64,000 bases of DNA from Verrucomicrobiota bacterium (GCA_013285645.1 JABDHJ010000013.1:1-64000), one strand, 5' to 3'; counted from the first letter of the stretch, positions 18,641 through 27,538 are shown. Notes: generated by a model from the letters alone, not told the origin. Translations and numbers: made by a program.

Positions 18641-19653
18641 GCTTTCTCCTTTCCGGAATCCGACCAGTCGAACACGATGCCCATCGTCTTGTCGCGGTCC
18701 CGATTGGCCGTCGTGTACGCTTCCACGCACGCTTCCGGTCGAAAGACATGGGTATTGAGACCTTCCAGCGAAAACCGGCCGCTGGAGACCAACGTAAACA
18801 GAAGTTGGGTAATCGTCGCGTCGTTCCACTCCGCCGTCCGATGGCCATCGTGTGCGCCGATGATGGTCAGGCCGCGCACGATGACGTCCACGGTGAGAAA
18901 CTGTTTGGCCGGTTGACCCGTGTCGCCGAGAATCACCACCGTGCCGCGGTCGGCGGCCAGCGTGAGGGCGGAGGCGAACACTGCCGGATTTCCAGTGGAG
19001 TCGATGACGACGCGGGGAAGGCTTCCGCCGCACGCCTCAAGCACTGCCTCGCGCGATTTCTCGATGGGCAGAGAAAGGGGCGCCGTGGCGCCTCCCGCCC
19101 GGGCAAGCTCCATGCGATGGGACGCCATATCGACCACGATGATCGAGGCCACCCCTGCCGCGCGAGCCCACCGTATCGACATCTGCCCGATCGGCCCCGC
19201 GCCGATAATCAGCACGCTGTCTCCAAGGCGATAGTTCGCCGCCTTGGCGCCATGGAAGGCGATCTTGGCCAGTGCAAACCAAACCGCTTGCTCAAAAGGA
19301 ATCGCGGCGGGAATGGGATGACAGTCCGCCTCCGGAACCACGGCGTGAGACCGGTGCGGGACCCGGTAGGCGACACGATCACCCACCTTGAGCGAGGTGA
19401 CCTCCGCGCCCACCTCCTCCACCGTTCCGACTGCGGTGTAGCCGGGATGGAACGGATATTTCACCCAGTTGTGCCAGTGCGTCCCCGGATCGAAGAGACG
19501 ATTGAAGACAATATTTTCCGTTCCGGTGCTCATCAGGGAGAGGCTGGTACGCACCAGGACATTGCCCTGGGTGGGATGGCCGGGATCGAACGATTGGAGT
19601 TCCACCTGCTGTTTTGCGGGAAACACCAGACATTGGGGTTGAGAGTGTGACAT
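18637..19653 (-). CDS. medium-chain (MDR) dehydrogenase lacking catalytic zinc ligands
   Basis: 338 residues from the ATG at 19653 (MSHSQPQCLVF); an ATG 87 bases further upstream would add an unlikely leader. The GroES-like half is followed by a Rossmann domain with VLIIGAGPIGQMSIRWARAAG. In place of the zinc-binding Cys and Gly-His-Glu of classical alcohol dehydrogenases it has SLSLMSTGTEN and HPGYTAVG, so the catalytic metal site is missing. The STGTE motif is shared with the bi-domain/BchC-like branch. It is the first gene of a leftward group ending with the NAD epimerase and TIM barrel, and its stop overlaps the next start. The upstream space is shared with a divergent AraC regulator, a likely controller. 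Probably oxidises or reduces a sugar derivative with NAD(P). Confidence 0.8.
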   Translation of the reverse strand: MSHSQPQCLVFPAKQQVELQSFDPGHPTQGNVLVRTSLSLMSTGTENIVFNRLFDPGTHWHNWVKYPFHPGYTAVGTVEEVGAEVTSLKVGDRVAYRVPHRSHAVVPEADCHPIPAAIPFEQAVWFALAKIAFHGAKAANYRLGDSVLIIGAGPIGQMSIRWARAAGVASIIVVDMASHRMELARAGGATAPLSLPIEKSREAVLEACGGSLPRVVIDSTGNPAVFASALTLAADRGTVVILGDTGQPAKQFLTVDVIVRGLTIIGAHDGHRTAEWNDATITQLLFTLVSSGRFSLEGLNTHVFRPEACVEAYTTANRDRDKTMGIVFDWSDSGKEKA

Positions 19654-19817
19654 GGCGCAATCTTTAACAAAGGCACCCTTTGGTGCCATTTGAATTATCG
19701 GCGATTCATTGTAGTTTTCGGCTATTTTCCGGCCTTTCATCCTCCAACGCAGATTTTTAAGAGAGAAACTGGGGCATGTCTTGTTCTCAAGGGGCTATTT
19801 GTCTATAAATTACGGCT
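19654..19817. promoter_or_regulatory. divergent promoter region between dehydrogenase and AraC genes
   Basis: 164-base non-coding space between start codons of the leftward MDR dehydrogenase operon and the rightward AraC gene. AT-rich stretches (around 19680-19760 and 19795-19812) are consistent with promoters. I see no convincing long palindrome. By analogy with other AraC-catabolic divergons, this is where the regulator would act. Confidence 0.4.
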
Positions 19818-20636
19818 ATGCGGCCGCCTCTTTCGTGGGATCAACTTGCCCGCCATACCGCCGAGGCGCCTCCCCTTGTTTATGTCCACGGCATGCGATT
19901 TCCCGTCTGCCTAAGTTTTAATTGCGGTTGGCATAGTCATGACGACATCGAAATCGTCTACCATCCGACGGGTCGAGGAACCAGCCGCCTGCGAAGTGGC
20001 CGCGAGTTGAGTTTTGAGGAAGGCAGCGTCGTTATCTACGGCCCGAAAGAGGAACACGACCAGAGGATGACTAGATCCGGGGAAGACCTCTGCGTCCATG
20101 TGAAAGCGCCGGATTGGTTCGTGCGCTTCGCAGGGCCGGCGCTTCATTTGCCGCGGATCGAAATCCCGTCAATCATCGCCGACATCCAGATGCTCGCGCG
20201 GGGCCATATGCGGCTGCGGAAACTGGACCGAGGTATCTTCAATTATCGCGCCACGACCACTCTGCTCACCTTGATCCATCTCGCCTGCGTGGCACAACCA
20301 CGCGAGGGCGAAGATGCCGGAGAGCGACACGTGCGCAAGGCGGAGGTTTATATTCACGAAAAATTTCCGGTCATCCAGTCGTTGCGCGAGATTGCGGCCC
20401 ACGCCCAGATCAGCCCCGATCACCTGCGGCACAGCTTCAAACGGCTGCGCGGCAAAAGCCTCGTTCACTATCTCAACGAAGTCCGCGTCGAGCAGGCCAA
20501 ATCGCTGCTCATCCATTCCCGATTGCCGCTCAAGCAGATCGCCTCTATGACCGGTTACCGCGACGAATATTATTTTTCCAATGTCTTTCGCAAATTCGCG
20601 GGCTTGGCTCCGGGAGTATATCGCAGGCGAGGGTAG
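19818..20636 (+). CDS. AraC-family transcriptional regulator
   Basis: 272 residues. An N-terminal cupin-like sensor domain (HSHDDIEIVYHPTGRG, with the paired His-Glu of small-ligand cupins) is followed by a complete C-terminal double helix-turn-helix: SLREIAAHAQISPDHLRHSFKR and, after the linker, IASMTGYRDEYYFSNVFRKFAG LAPGVYRR (the family signature at the end). Such proteins bind a sugar and activate neighbouring catabolic genes. It is divergent from the dehydrogenase-isomerase-epimerase group and 78 bases upstream of the histidinol-dehydrogenase-like gene, so it may control both directions. Confidence 0.9.
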   Translation: MRPPLSWDQLARHTAEAPPLVYVHGMRFPVCLSFNCGWHSHDDIEIVYHPTGRGTSRLRSGRELSFEEGSVVIYGPKEEHDQRMTRSGEDLCVHVKAPDWFVRFAGPALHLPRIEIPSIIADIQMLARGHMRLRKLDRGIFNYRATTTLLTLIHLACVAQPREGEDAGERHVRKAEVYIHEKFPVIQSLREIAAHAQISPDHLRHSFKRLRGKSLVHYLNEVRVEQAKSLLIHSRLPLKQIASMTGYRDEYYFSNVFRKFAGLAPGVYRRRG

Positions 20637-20714
20637 GCCTGTCTTAGCCTTGTCATGGTTTCCTTTTAGAAAACTTTTCTCGACCTTACAAATGCCCTTG
20701 GCTAGCGTGCGGGC

Positions 20715-21989
20715 ATGCTCAAAATCAAGGATGGAGGCCATCGACTGTTCGAGAACGATCCCGAAACGGCGCAGCTTGTTTCCGAGATGCTGCTCGATCT
20801 GGAAAAGCACGGTCTTGATGCCGTGCGCCGCTACAGCGCGAAGTTTGACGAGTGGACTCCTCCGAGTTTTGAGTTGGATGCAAAGCAGATCCGCGAGGCG
20901 ATCTCCCGGCTTGATCCGGAGGTGATCCGCGATACCACCTATTGTCAGGACAACGTGCGCCGTTTCGCCCAAGCCCAGCGGGCAACACTTCTTCCGCTGG
21001 AAACCACGCCGCGTCCCGGCATTGTTCTGGGCCACCGCCACATTCCGGTGGGAGCGGTGGGCAGCTACATTCCCGGCGGACGCTACCCGATGTTCGGCTC
21101 GGCGCAGATGAGCATCATCCCGGCGAAGGTGGCAGGGGTCAAACGCATCGCTGCGTGCACGCCGCCGGTGAAGGGGGAAGGTTATTTTCCGGCGACGATC
21201 AATGCGATCCACGAGGCAGGCGCGGACCGGATTTTCGTCGTCGGAGGCGTCCCGGCCATGGCGCTGATGGCTTTCGGCATGGGCGTAATGGAGCCGGTCG
21301 ATATCCTCTGTGGAGCGGGCAATAAGTTTGTGGCGGAAGCGAAGCGTCAACTTTTCGGGCGTTGCGGGATCGATCTCCTGGCGGGCCCGACCGAGATCAT
21401 GATCATCGCCGATGAGTCGGCCGACCCGGCGCTCGTGGCGTGTGATCTGCTCGGGCAGGCCGAGCACGATCCCAATTGCGGCGTCGCCTTGATTTGCCTG
21501 GGCGAAAAGTTTGGGCGCGCCTGCTTGATCGAAGTGGAAAAGCAGCTGAAAGTCCTGCCCACCCGTGAGATCGCGAGCCAAAGTTGGGCCACCAATGGCC
21601 GCATCTATGTCGCCGAAAGCCGTGAGGAAGCCATTGCGTTGAGCGAAGACTATGCGCCTGAGCACTTGGAATTGCATGTCGAGGACCAGGGCTATTATTT
21701 CGAGCGCCTGACCAATTATGGCTCGCTCTTCATCGGTGAGGAAACAACCGTCGCTTATGGTGATAAGTCAATCGGGACGAATCACATTCTGCCGACCAGC
21801 CGGGCAGCGCGCTATACGGGGGGCGTCTGGGTGGGAAAATTTCTTAAGACCGTCACCTATCAGCGGATGACGCCCGCCGCCTCGGTGGAGGTTGGAGAGG
21901 TCACCGCCCGGCAATGCCGAGTCGAACGGATGCTGGCCCATGCCATCACCGCTGATGTTCGGGTGCAGCGTTACGGGAAAAAACCATGA
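20715..21989 (+). CDS. histidinol dehydrogenase-family enzyme (probably not histidine biosynthesis)
   Basis: 424 residues. All catalytic and zinc positions of HisD are kept: Gln248 and His251 in GQAEHD, Glu316-His317 in APEHLEL, Asp350 in GDKSIGTNHILPTS, and His409 near the end. The enzyme should therefore be an active Zn-dependent NAD alcohol dehydrogenase doing a two-step oxidation to a carboxylate. No other his gene is nearby; instead it overlaps an SDR gene by four bases and sits in a sugar-acid locus. The block GDKSIGTNH...ARYTGGVWVGKFLKTVTYQ resembles HisD paralogues such as sulfopropanediol 3-dehydrogenase HpsN more than biosynthetic HisD. That is from memory of the families, not a search. 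A catabolic role on a polyol, a sulfonated diol or a sugar derivative is the best inference. Confidence 0.75.
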   Translation: MLKIKDGGHRLFENDPETAQLVSEMLLDLEKHGLDAVRRYSAKFDEWTPPSFELDAKQIREAISRLDPEVIRDTTYCQDNVRRFAQAQRATLLPLETTPRPGIVLGHRHIPVGAVGSYIPGGRYPMFGSAQMSIIPAKVAGVKRIAACTPPVKGEGYFPATINAIHEAGADRIFVVGGVPAMALMAFGMGVMEPVDILCGAGNKFVAEAKRQLFGRCGIDLLAGPTEIMIIADESADPALVACDLLGQAEHDPNCGVALICLGEKFGRACLIEVEKQLKVLPTREIASQSWATNGRIYVAESREEAIALSEDYAPEHLELHVEDQGYYFERLTNYGSLFIGEETTVAYGDKSIGTNHILPTSRAARYTGGVWVGKFLKTVTYQRMTPAASVEVGEVTARQCRVERMLAHAITADVRVQRYGKKP

Positions 21990-22747
21990 GCCTTTTCGAC
22001 TTGAACGGCAAGGTTGCGTTGGTGACTGGGGCGGCGACTGGATTGGGGCAGGGCATTGCCCTTGCACTCGCTCGGCAGGGCGCGACTCTGGTCTTGTCGG
22101 ACAAGCCGGAATGTTCCTTAAAGGAAACTTTTTTGCTCATCCAAAAGGAAACTGAATGGGAGGCGGCTCTGCTTCCCATCGATGTGCGCGACCCTGCCCA
22201 GATCGACGAGGGCGTCACCCGGGTTCTGGCCAGCTTCGGTCGGGTTGACGTCCTGATCAACAATGCCGGCATCAATCGACCCAAGCCAGGGCTCGAGGTC
22301 GATCTGGAGAACTGGGAGGATCATTACCAGACCAACGTGCGCGGTGGATTCCTTCTCGCGCAGAAGCTCGCGCCCGCGATGATCGAGGCGAAATGGGGCC
22401 GCGTGATCTGGATTTCCAGCCAGTCCGGTCTGATCGGTATTCCGGGACAGCCGGTCTACTGTTCGACCAAGGGAGCTGTTATTCAGTTGGTGCGCACCCT
22501 CGGGGTTGAGTGGGCGAAACACGGCATTACGGTCAATTCGATTGCACCGACATTTGTCGAAACCAACCTGACGCGCCGCCGCCTGCAACAGCCTGAGTTT
22601 CTGGAGTTTGTCTTGGGCAAGATTCCAGCCGGTCGCTTGGCCACGGTGGAAGAAATTGCCGCCGCCGCCATCTTTCTCGCCAGCAAGGAGGCTTCGATGG
22701 TGAATTGCCATACTTTGTGTGTCGATGGCGGCTGGACCGCGTGGTAG
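21986..22747 (+). CDS. short-chain dehydrogenase/reductase (SDR)
   Basis: 253 residues, classical SDR size. Cofactor motif TGAATGLGQGIA (TGxxxGxG), NNAG at about residues 90-93, the catalytic Ser in VIWISSQSG and the YCSTK pair (Tyr-x-x-x-Lys) are all present, as is the C-terminal VNCHTLCVDGG. Its ATG overlaps the stop of the upstream histidinol-dehydrogenase-like gene (ATGA), indicating translational coupling. The likely job is NAD(P)-dependent oxidation of a hydroxyl in the same pathway, for example gluconate 5-dehydrogenase-like chemistry, or the step preceding the HDH-like oxidation. Confidence 0.85.
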   Translation: MSLFDLNGKVALVTGAATGLGQGIALALARQGATLVLSDKPECSLKETFLLIQKETEWEAALLPIDVRDPAQIDEGVTRVLASFGRVDVLINNAGINRPKPGLEVDLENWEDHYQTNVRGGFLLAQKLAPAMIEAKWGRVIWISSQSGLIGIPGQPVYCSTKGAVIQLVRTLGVEWAKHGITVNSIAPTFVETNLTRRRLQQPEFLEFVLGKIPAGRLATVEEIAAAAIFLASKEASMVNCHTLCVDGGWTAW

Positions 22748-22756
22748 GTTGAAGGG

Positions 22757-23320
22757 GTGAGTGATTCCAAGTTTGGCGCCCGACTTCGGGCAATGCGCAA
22801 AGCCCGGGGGACGACGCTGCCATCGCTGGCCGCTGCCGCGGGGATTTCCAAGGGATATCTTTCCAAGATCGAGAAGTCACCGTCACCCCCGCCTTTCAGC
22901 ACTTTGCAGGCGCTGACTCGTGCGTTGGGAGTGGAACTTACCAATCTTCTCTCCGGTGATCTGCCCCACGGGCAATCGCGTAATCTGGAAATTCACGGTC
23001 CACGGGAAGGCACCTGGCAGCAGTCGGTGCGATTAGGTGGGTATAGTTTCCTGCCGTTGTTGCAGTCCTACCGGAACAAATATCTTGCGCCGTTTCTCAT
23101 GCGGATTCCGCCCGGTACCACTCTCTTCTTCAAGCACGATGGCGAGGAATTTATCTACGTTCTTTCCGGCGAAGTTGACCTGGAATACGAAGGGCGGAGG
23201 CACCGTTTGGAGAAGGGTGCTTCCATGTACCTCGATTCGCGCATCAAGCATCGGTTCCACAACGAGACCTCTCGCGAGGTCCAGTTGCTTGCGGTGAATT
23301 TCGATTACCGGCGCTTCTAG
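22757..23320 (+). CDS. XRE-family regulator with C-terminal cupin sensor
   Basis: 187 residues, starting at a GTG nine bases after the SDR stop. Residues 6-62 form a Cro/CI-type helix-turn-helix (LRAMRKARGTTLPSLAAAAGISKGYLSKIEK). Residues ~100-185 form a cupin_2 barrel with the metal-binding pattern GTTLFFKHDGEEFIYVLSGEVDLEYEG...SRIKHRFHNE. HTH-cupin proteins of this size are one-component sensors of small carbon compounds. As the last gene of the HDH-SDR operon it is likely an autoregulated local controller. Confidence 0.9.
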   Translation: MSDSKFGARLRAMRKARGTTLPSLAAAAGISKGYLSKIEKSPSPPPFSTLQALTRALGVELTNLLSGDLPHGQSRNLEIHGPREGTWQQSVRLGGYSFLPLLQSYRNKYLAPFLMRIPPGTTLFFKHDGEEFIYVLSGEVDLEYEGRRHRLEKGASMYLDSRIKHRFHNETSREVQLLAVNFDYRRF

Positions 23321-23408
23321 TATTAATGGCCTGTTGCGCCGCGCTCCGCATTTCGGACGTGGATTCCCCTGCCGGAACCAACCGGATGAAGAGTCGGTTT
23401 TTCTCTCT

Positions 23409-24238
23409 TCATTTCATGCGGTGATAGGCTGAAGGCGGAATACCCATTTTGCGTTTGAAAGCCGTACTGAAGGCAAAGGGGCTGGAGTAGCCCACTGCCT
23501 CGGCAACAGTCGCGATGGTCAGAACGGAACGGCCCAAGAGGGCGGCAGCACGATCCATGCGCATCCAGGTGATTCGGTCCATGGGGGAAACGCCATGATA
23601 TTTCAGGCATAGTCTTCGAAGCTGTTCGGCGCTTAGTCCCATTCGTTTGGATAACTCCCGGCCCGTCCAAGGATGGGAGAGATCGGCTGCGACAATTTCC
23701 CAAAGACGTGCCAGTCTGGGCTCCACGTTCCCCGGCAGGCAAAGTCGTTGAAGCAGGGCATCGACCAATTCCAGCCAGAGGTGGAGCAAGGCGCGGTCGG
23801 CTCCAGCAAGCACCCCCCGATGCAGCCCCTCGATCGCCGATTCAAGGGGCAGAACATCGACATCCACAAGTGACGGACGTGGGTATCGGTGCTCCAGAGT
23901 TTGACTGATCGGGGCATCGCGTTGAAGATGAGCCCAGCAAATTTTCCACCGTCCCGGAGCCTTGTAAGCATGCGGCACTCCCGTCGGCAGCAGGCATGCC
24001 TGCCCCGGCCCGCAACGGCGCCATCTTCCCTCCACCCACACCAGTCCGGTTCCTTCGAGAGAGCCAATGACTAAAGCGAAGGAGGGCGAGTGACGCGCAA
24101 AAAAAAACCGCGCCGCGCCTCGGAGATTCCGGCCAGTTCGATGCCGTGCCCGGTCATTTCCGGAACCTGTTTGGAAGACACGATCTGTTCGCGGGTGCGT
24201 TTTCCAATCATGTGTGTTTCACGAAGGTCGAGGTGCAT
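23409..24238 (-). pseudogene. AraC-family regulator, frame broken at a 9-base homopolymer
   Basis: The uninterrupted part (23409-24041) encodes 210 residues ending in an intact AraC double helix-turn-helix with the AVGYSSPFAFSTAFKRKMGIPPSAYHR signature split over the last 35 residues. Upstream, another frame supplies a natural N-terminus: an ATG at 24238 (or 24211) leads through MTGHGIELAGISEARRGFF. The frames meet at a run of nine A on the + strand (24099-24107). One base more, or two fewer, would restore FF-ARHSPSFALVIGS, a typical cupin-sensor sequence. So this is a sequencing artefact, a real frameshift or a slippage-prone switch. It is divergent from the DUF4965 protein gene, 44 bases away start to start, its likely target. 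Confidence 0.7.
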
Positions 24239-24282
24239 TCCAAGGATGTTATAAGAGACCGTCCAAGCTTAGGCTAGCTGAA

Positions 24283-26322
24283 ATGAATTTTTCCTCTTCC
24301 CCCGTGACGCCCCTGCGTCCCCCAGCCGTACCGCTGGTGACTCATTCCCCCTATTTCAGTGTCTGGTCTTTCAATGATCTGCTGACTGACGATTGGAGCA
24401 AACATTGGACGGGAAAAAACCATCCCCTGTGCGGCTTGGCGCGAATTGATGGCTCGTTCTTTCGGTTCTGTGGACCGGAACCGAAAGCGGCGGCTGCGAT
24501 GACGCAATGCTCGGTCGAGGTGCTTCCCACTCGCACGATTTATCAATTCGAGGGTGGTGGAACGGCCTTGAGCCTGACCTTCCTGACTCCCGCGCTGCTG
24601 CACGATCTTGAGGTGCTTTCCCGGCCTGTGACTTACGTGATTTTCGAAGCGCGGTCGATTGACGGACAACCCCACGAGGTGACCATCTATCTGGATTGTT
24701 CCGGTGAGTGGACGGTGAACACCCCGGAGCAATCGGTGAGCTGGGGACGCTACCGGATTGGCGACATGCAGGCGCTACGGATCGGTTCGCAGGAACAGGC
24801 CGTTCTGCAAAAATCAGGCGACGATCTCCGTATCGACTGGGGTTATCTCTACCTCGCCCTGCCCGGCGGCATGAAGGGTGAATTGGGGACGGGTTTCCAT
24901 ATGCAATGCCGTGAAACCTTTTTACGCACCGGTCACTTGCCCGATACGGACGACATGGCCATGCCGCGTCCCGCAGGCAGGCAATGGCCGACGTTGGCCG
25001 CACGGGTGGAATTAGGGCAGGTCGGGATCGCGCCTCAATCAGGCCATGTGCTTTTGGCTTATGACGAACTTTTTAGCGTGGAATATATGCACCAACGGAT
25101 GACGCCCTTCTGGCGTCGCAATGGAAGCACCATGGCGGATCTTCTACGCACGGCAGAATCCGATTTCGACCGGGTACGCAAAGTCTGTGAAGAGTTCGAT
25201 GCGGCATTGGTGGCCGATCTGCAACGCGTAGGCGGCTGGAAATATGCGCAACTAAGCGTCCTGGCCTATCGCCAAAGCATTTCGGCGCATGTCCTGGCCG
25301 CACATCCCATGGAGCCAGATATGCCGTTTTTTTTCTCCAAGGAAAATTTCAGCAACGGCTGCATTGCCACGGTGGATGTGACTTATCCCTCCTCGCCACT
25401 CTATCTCCTGTTCAATCCCGAACTGCTCAAGGGAATGCTGACGCCGGTCTTCCGCTACGCGGCGCTGCCGAGATGGAAGTTCCCCTACGCTCCGCACGAC
25501 CTGGGAATTTATCCGCTCGCCAACGGCCAGGTCTACGGCGGCGGCGAGGAGACGGAGGTGAACCAGATGCCCATTGAAGAATGCGGCAACATGCTCATTC
25601 TCACGGCGGCCATCGCCCGCGTGGAAGGGAAAGCCGACTACGCGCTTTCCCACTGGCCCCTGTTGGAGAAATGGGCCGACTATCTGCGAGGCAAAGGCTT
25701 CGATCCCGACAACCAACTCTGCACGGACGATTTTGCCGGCCATTTGGCCCACAACGCCAATCTTTCCATCAAAGCCATTCTCGGCCTGGCCTGTTATGGC
25801 CTGTTGTGTCAAATGACCGGCAGAAAAGAAGAGGCGTCTAAATACCGGCAACTCGCCAAAGAAATGGCTGGGCAATGGATGGATCGGGCCGATGACGGTG
25901 ATCATTATCGCCTGGCCTTCGATCAGCCCGACACTTGGAGTCAGAAATATAATTTGATCTGGGACGATCTACTGGACCTCGGGGTTTTCCCAAAAAGCGT
26001 CGCGCAAAAGGAAGTCTCCTATTATAAGACCAAGCTCAATCGTTACGGACTTCCACTCGATAATCGCAGCACCTACACCACGATCGATCACAGTATCTGG
26101 GCGGCGGCTCTATCTGAATCCGATGATGATTTTGCCCGGTTCGTGGATGCAATCTGGCTTTATCCCCACGAATCCGACAGTCGCGTTCCGATGGGCGACT
26201 GGTATCACACCCACGATGCAAAACAGCTCCATTTTCGGGCGCGTTCGGTGGTCGGCGGTATCTTCATCAAATTGCTGATTGATCGATTGAAGGTAAGCAT
26301 CCCACCTAGCGCCACTGATTGA
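24283..26322 (+). CDS. DUF4965/glutaminase A-like protein
   Basis: 679 residues from the ATG at 24283 (MNFSSSPVTPLRPPAVPLVTHSPYFSVWS). The start RPPAVPLVTHSPYFSVWS...LTDDWSKHWTGKNHPLCGLARIDG is the hallmark of the family that includes fungal glutaminase A (GtaA) and bacterial DUF4965/DUF5127/DUF1793 proteins. A beta-sandwich N-terminal half is followed by an (alpha/alpha)6-like C-terminal domain, with FSKENFSNGCIATVDVTYPSSPLYLLFNPELL and APHDLGIYPLANGQVYGGGEETEVNQMPIEE. No signal peptide is evident, so it may be cytoplasmic. In Verrucomicrobia and Bacteroidetes such proteins accompany glycoside-hydrolase loci, suggesting an uncharacterised glycosidase-like activity more than amide hydrolysis. 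Confidence 0.8.
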   Translation: MNFSSSPVTPLRPPAVPLVTHSPYFSVWSFNDLLTDDWSKHWTGKNHPLCGLARIDGSFFRFCGPEPKAAAAMTQCSVEVLPTRTIYQFEGGGTALSLTFLTPALLHDLEVLSRPVTYVIFEARSIDGQPHEVTIYLDCSGEWTVNTPEQSVSWGRYRIGDMQALRIGSQEQAVLQKSGDDLRIDWGYLYLALPGGMKGELGTGFHMQCRETFLRTGHLPDTDDMAMPRPAGRQWPTLAARVELGQVGIAPQSGHVLLAYDELFSVEYMHQRMTPFWRRNGSTMADLLRTAESDFDRVRKVCEEFDAALVADLQRVGGWKYAQLSVLAYRQSISAHVLAAHPMEPDMPFFFSKENFSNGCIATVDVTYPSSPLYLLFNPELLKGMLTPVFRYAALPRWKFPYAPHDLGIYPLANGQVYGGGEETEVNQMPIEECGNMLILTAAIARVEGKADYALSHWPLLEKWADYLRGKGFDPDNQLCTDDFAGHLAHNANLSIKAILGLACYGLLCQMTGRKEEASKYRQLAKEMAGQWMDRADDGDHYRLAFDQPDTWSQKYNLIWDDLLDLGVFPKSVAQKEVSYYKTKLNRYGLPLDNRSTYTTIDHSIWAAALSESDDDFARFVDAIWLYPHESDSRVPMGDWYHTHDAKQLHFRARSVVGGIFIKLLIDRLKVSIPPSATD

Positions 26323-26376
26323 GCTGTTGGTAAATGTCGTAGCATTGAGAGTTGATGTCGCGTTCACGCCGTAGTT

Positions 26377-26668
26377 GGGTAGTGTCCTAATTAGAGAGCT
26401 GACTCAGTCAGAAAGAGCAGCTATCGTGATCGGATGTCACCATCCGATAGCAACACCAACGCTACCGTGGAACAGATTGCGGGGTCCGTAGGTGGGACGG
26501 GGTCACCATCCGATAGCGATCTTTGCGATTGGTCCAAGGGGCATACCATTTATATCGATTGGCCAGTCCTCCTTCTTAATGACGCTATAATCATTGCTGG
26601 AGTTGGTCTTATCGTTTGGGTCATCCTGCGAAAGCAGAAGTAGCTGATTTCAAATTAGGACACTCCCC
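26377..26668. mobile_element. MITE-like element with 16-bp terminal inverted repeats
   Basis: A 292-base segment is bounded by 16-base inverted ends with one mismatch: GGGTAGTGTCCTAATT at 26377-26392, and the complement of GGGGAGTGTCCTAATT at 26653-26668. The sequence TAGTTG occurs immediately on both outer sides (26372-26377 and 26670-26675), looking like a short target duplication. No transposase is inside, only a 69-codon reading frame and an internal repeat of CACCATCCGATAGC. It fills most of the space between the DUF4965 gene and the following AraC gene. Sequences resembling its end (TTCAAATTAGG) occur at 37614 and near 45055. Confidence 0.6.
26434..26643 (+). CDS. possible small single-pass membrane protein inside the MITE
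   Basis: 69 codons lying wholly within the inverted-repeat element. The first 45 residues are polar, with the internal repeat SPSDS. Residues ~44-65 form one hydrophobic helix (VLLLNDAIIIAGVGLIVWVIL), ending in RKQK. I do not recognise it, and there is no clear ribosome site. It may be fortuitous coding capacity of a non-autonomous element or a small cargo protein. Confidence 0.25.
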   Translation: MSPSDSNTNATVEQIAGSVGGTGSPSDSDLCDWSKGHTIYIDWPVLLLNDAIIIAGVGLIVWVILRKQK

Positions 26669-26684
26669 ATAGTTGATTTTCGAG

Positions 26685-27449
26685 CTATTGGTGCCCATCA
26701 TCGATTTGCACCGGCATAAGAACAGACCGGCGGTAATCCAACGGGCGTTGACCGGTATGCTTGAGAAATAGACGCGAGAAGTAGTATTCGTCCTGAATTC
26801 CCACCTGAGCGGCAACTTCCTTCACGCGCCAACGCCCCTCGCGCAATAGTTGCCTGGCCTTGGCTACGCGAAGTTCGTTGAGATAGACAAGCGGGCTGCA
26901 TCCGGTTTCCCGCGCGAACAGTCGGCGGAGGTGATCCGGCGACATCGGAAGCCGCGCAAGCGCACTGCCCGCATGAAAATCGGGATCGGTTATCCGCTTT
27001 TCAATCTCATGGCGCAGGGCATCGACCATCGGGTGACTTGGCCGGGGAAAAGAACATTGCCGCTGCAAATGAATCAGAAGCAGGGAGAAAAGGTGTTCGG
27101 TTGCATCCTCCCATTGCGCTCCCTTTTCCCGCCATTCGTGATGTAAGAGCGAAATAAGGCGCAACAGATTGGCCCGGGATCGATCCGTGTAGAGCGGAAG
27201 GGTGCTTTCGCCAAATGGACAGTGATTCGCGGTGATGAAAAAGCCGAAACAGGCGTCTTTGGTCTGCTCACTGTGCGGGATGAACGGAGGATAGCAGATG
27301 GCGGTACCGCGAGAAAAAGGAACTTGAGTGTTCCCTACCACGGCCACACCTCTGCCATCCAGATAAAAGCCGATCTCCCAGCAATCGTGGGTATGGGGCT
27401 TGGACCCTTGATAAGGCCCGATCCTGGCGACGGAGAGGAGCTTAGACAT
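26685..27449 (-). CDS. AraC-family transcriptional regulator
   Basis: 254 residues. Cupin-type sensor half begins HTHDCWEIGFYLDGRGVAVVG and includes the usual PPFIPHSE segment. The C-terminal half has both helix-turn-helix motifs: LARLPMSPDHLRRLFARETGCSPLVYLNELRVAKARQLL, then VKEVAAQVGIQDEYYFSRLFLKHTGQRPLDYR (given here only as landmarks). Normal length. It is divergent from the PhyH dioxygenase gene (89 bases between starts), which is its most likely target. Confidence 0.9.
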   Translation of the reverse strand: MSKLLSVARIGPYQGSKPHTHDCWEIGFYLDGRGVAVVGNTQVPFSRGTAICYPPFIPHSEQTKDACFGFFITANHCPFGESTLPLYTDRSRANLLRLISLLHHEWREKGAQWEDATEHLFSLLLIHLQRQCSFPRPSHPMVDALRHEIEKRITDPDFHAGSALARLPMSPDHLRRLFARETGCSPLVYLNELRVAKARQLLREGRWRVKEVAAQVGIQDEYYFSRLFLKHTGQRPLDYRRSVLMPVQIDDGHQ

Positions 27450-27538
27450 GCCAAGTGATGGGCACAGGCGCGGCTTTGTCCATCAGAACCGCCGGTTCGT
27501 GCATTTCGTGCCTCGAAGATAACTTGTAGAGTCGCCGC

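Noticed and set aside
18641-19033. N-terminal extension of the hydroxypyruvate-isomerase-like frame to 387 codons
   Set aside because: It lies entirely within the dehydrogenase gene, is His/Arg-rich, and a TTG with a good ribosome site at 18640 gives a normal family-size protein.
20169-21677. 502-codon frame on the minus strand
   Set aside because: Antisense to the AraC and HisD-like genes; no recognisable domain.
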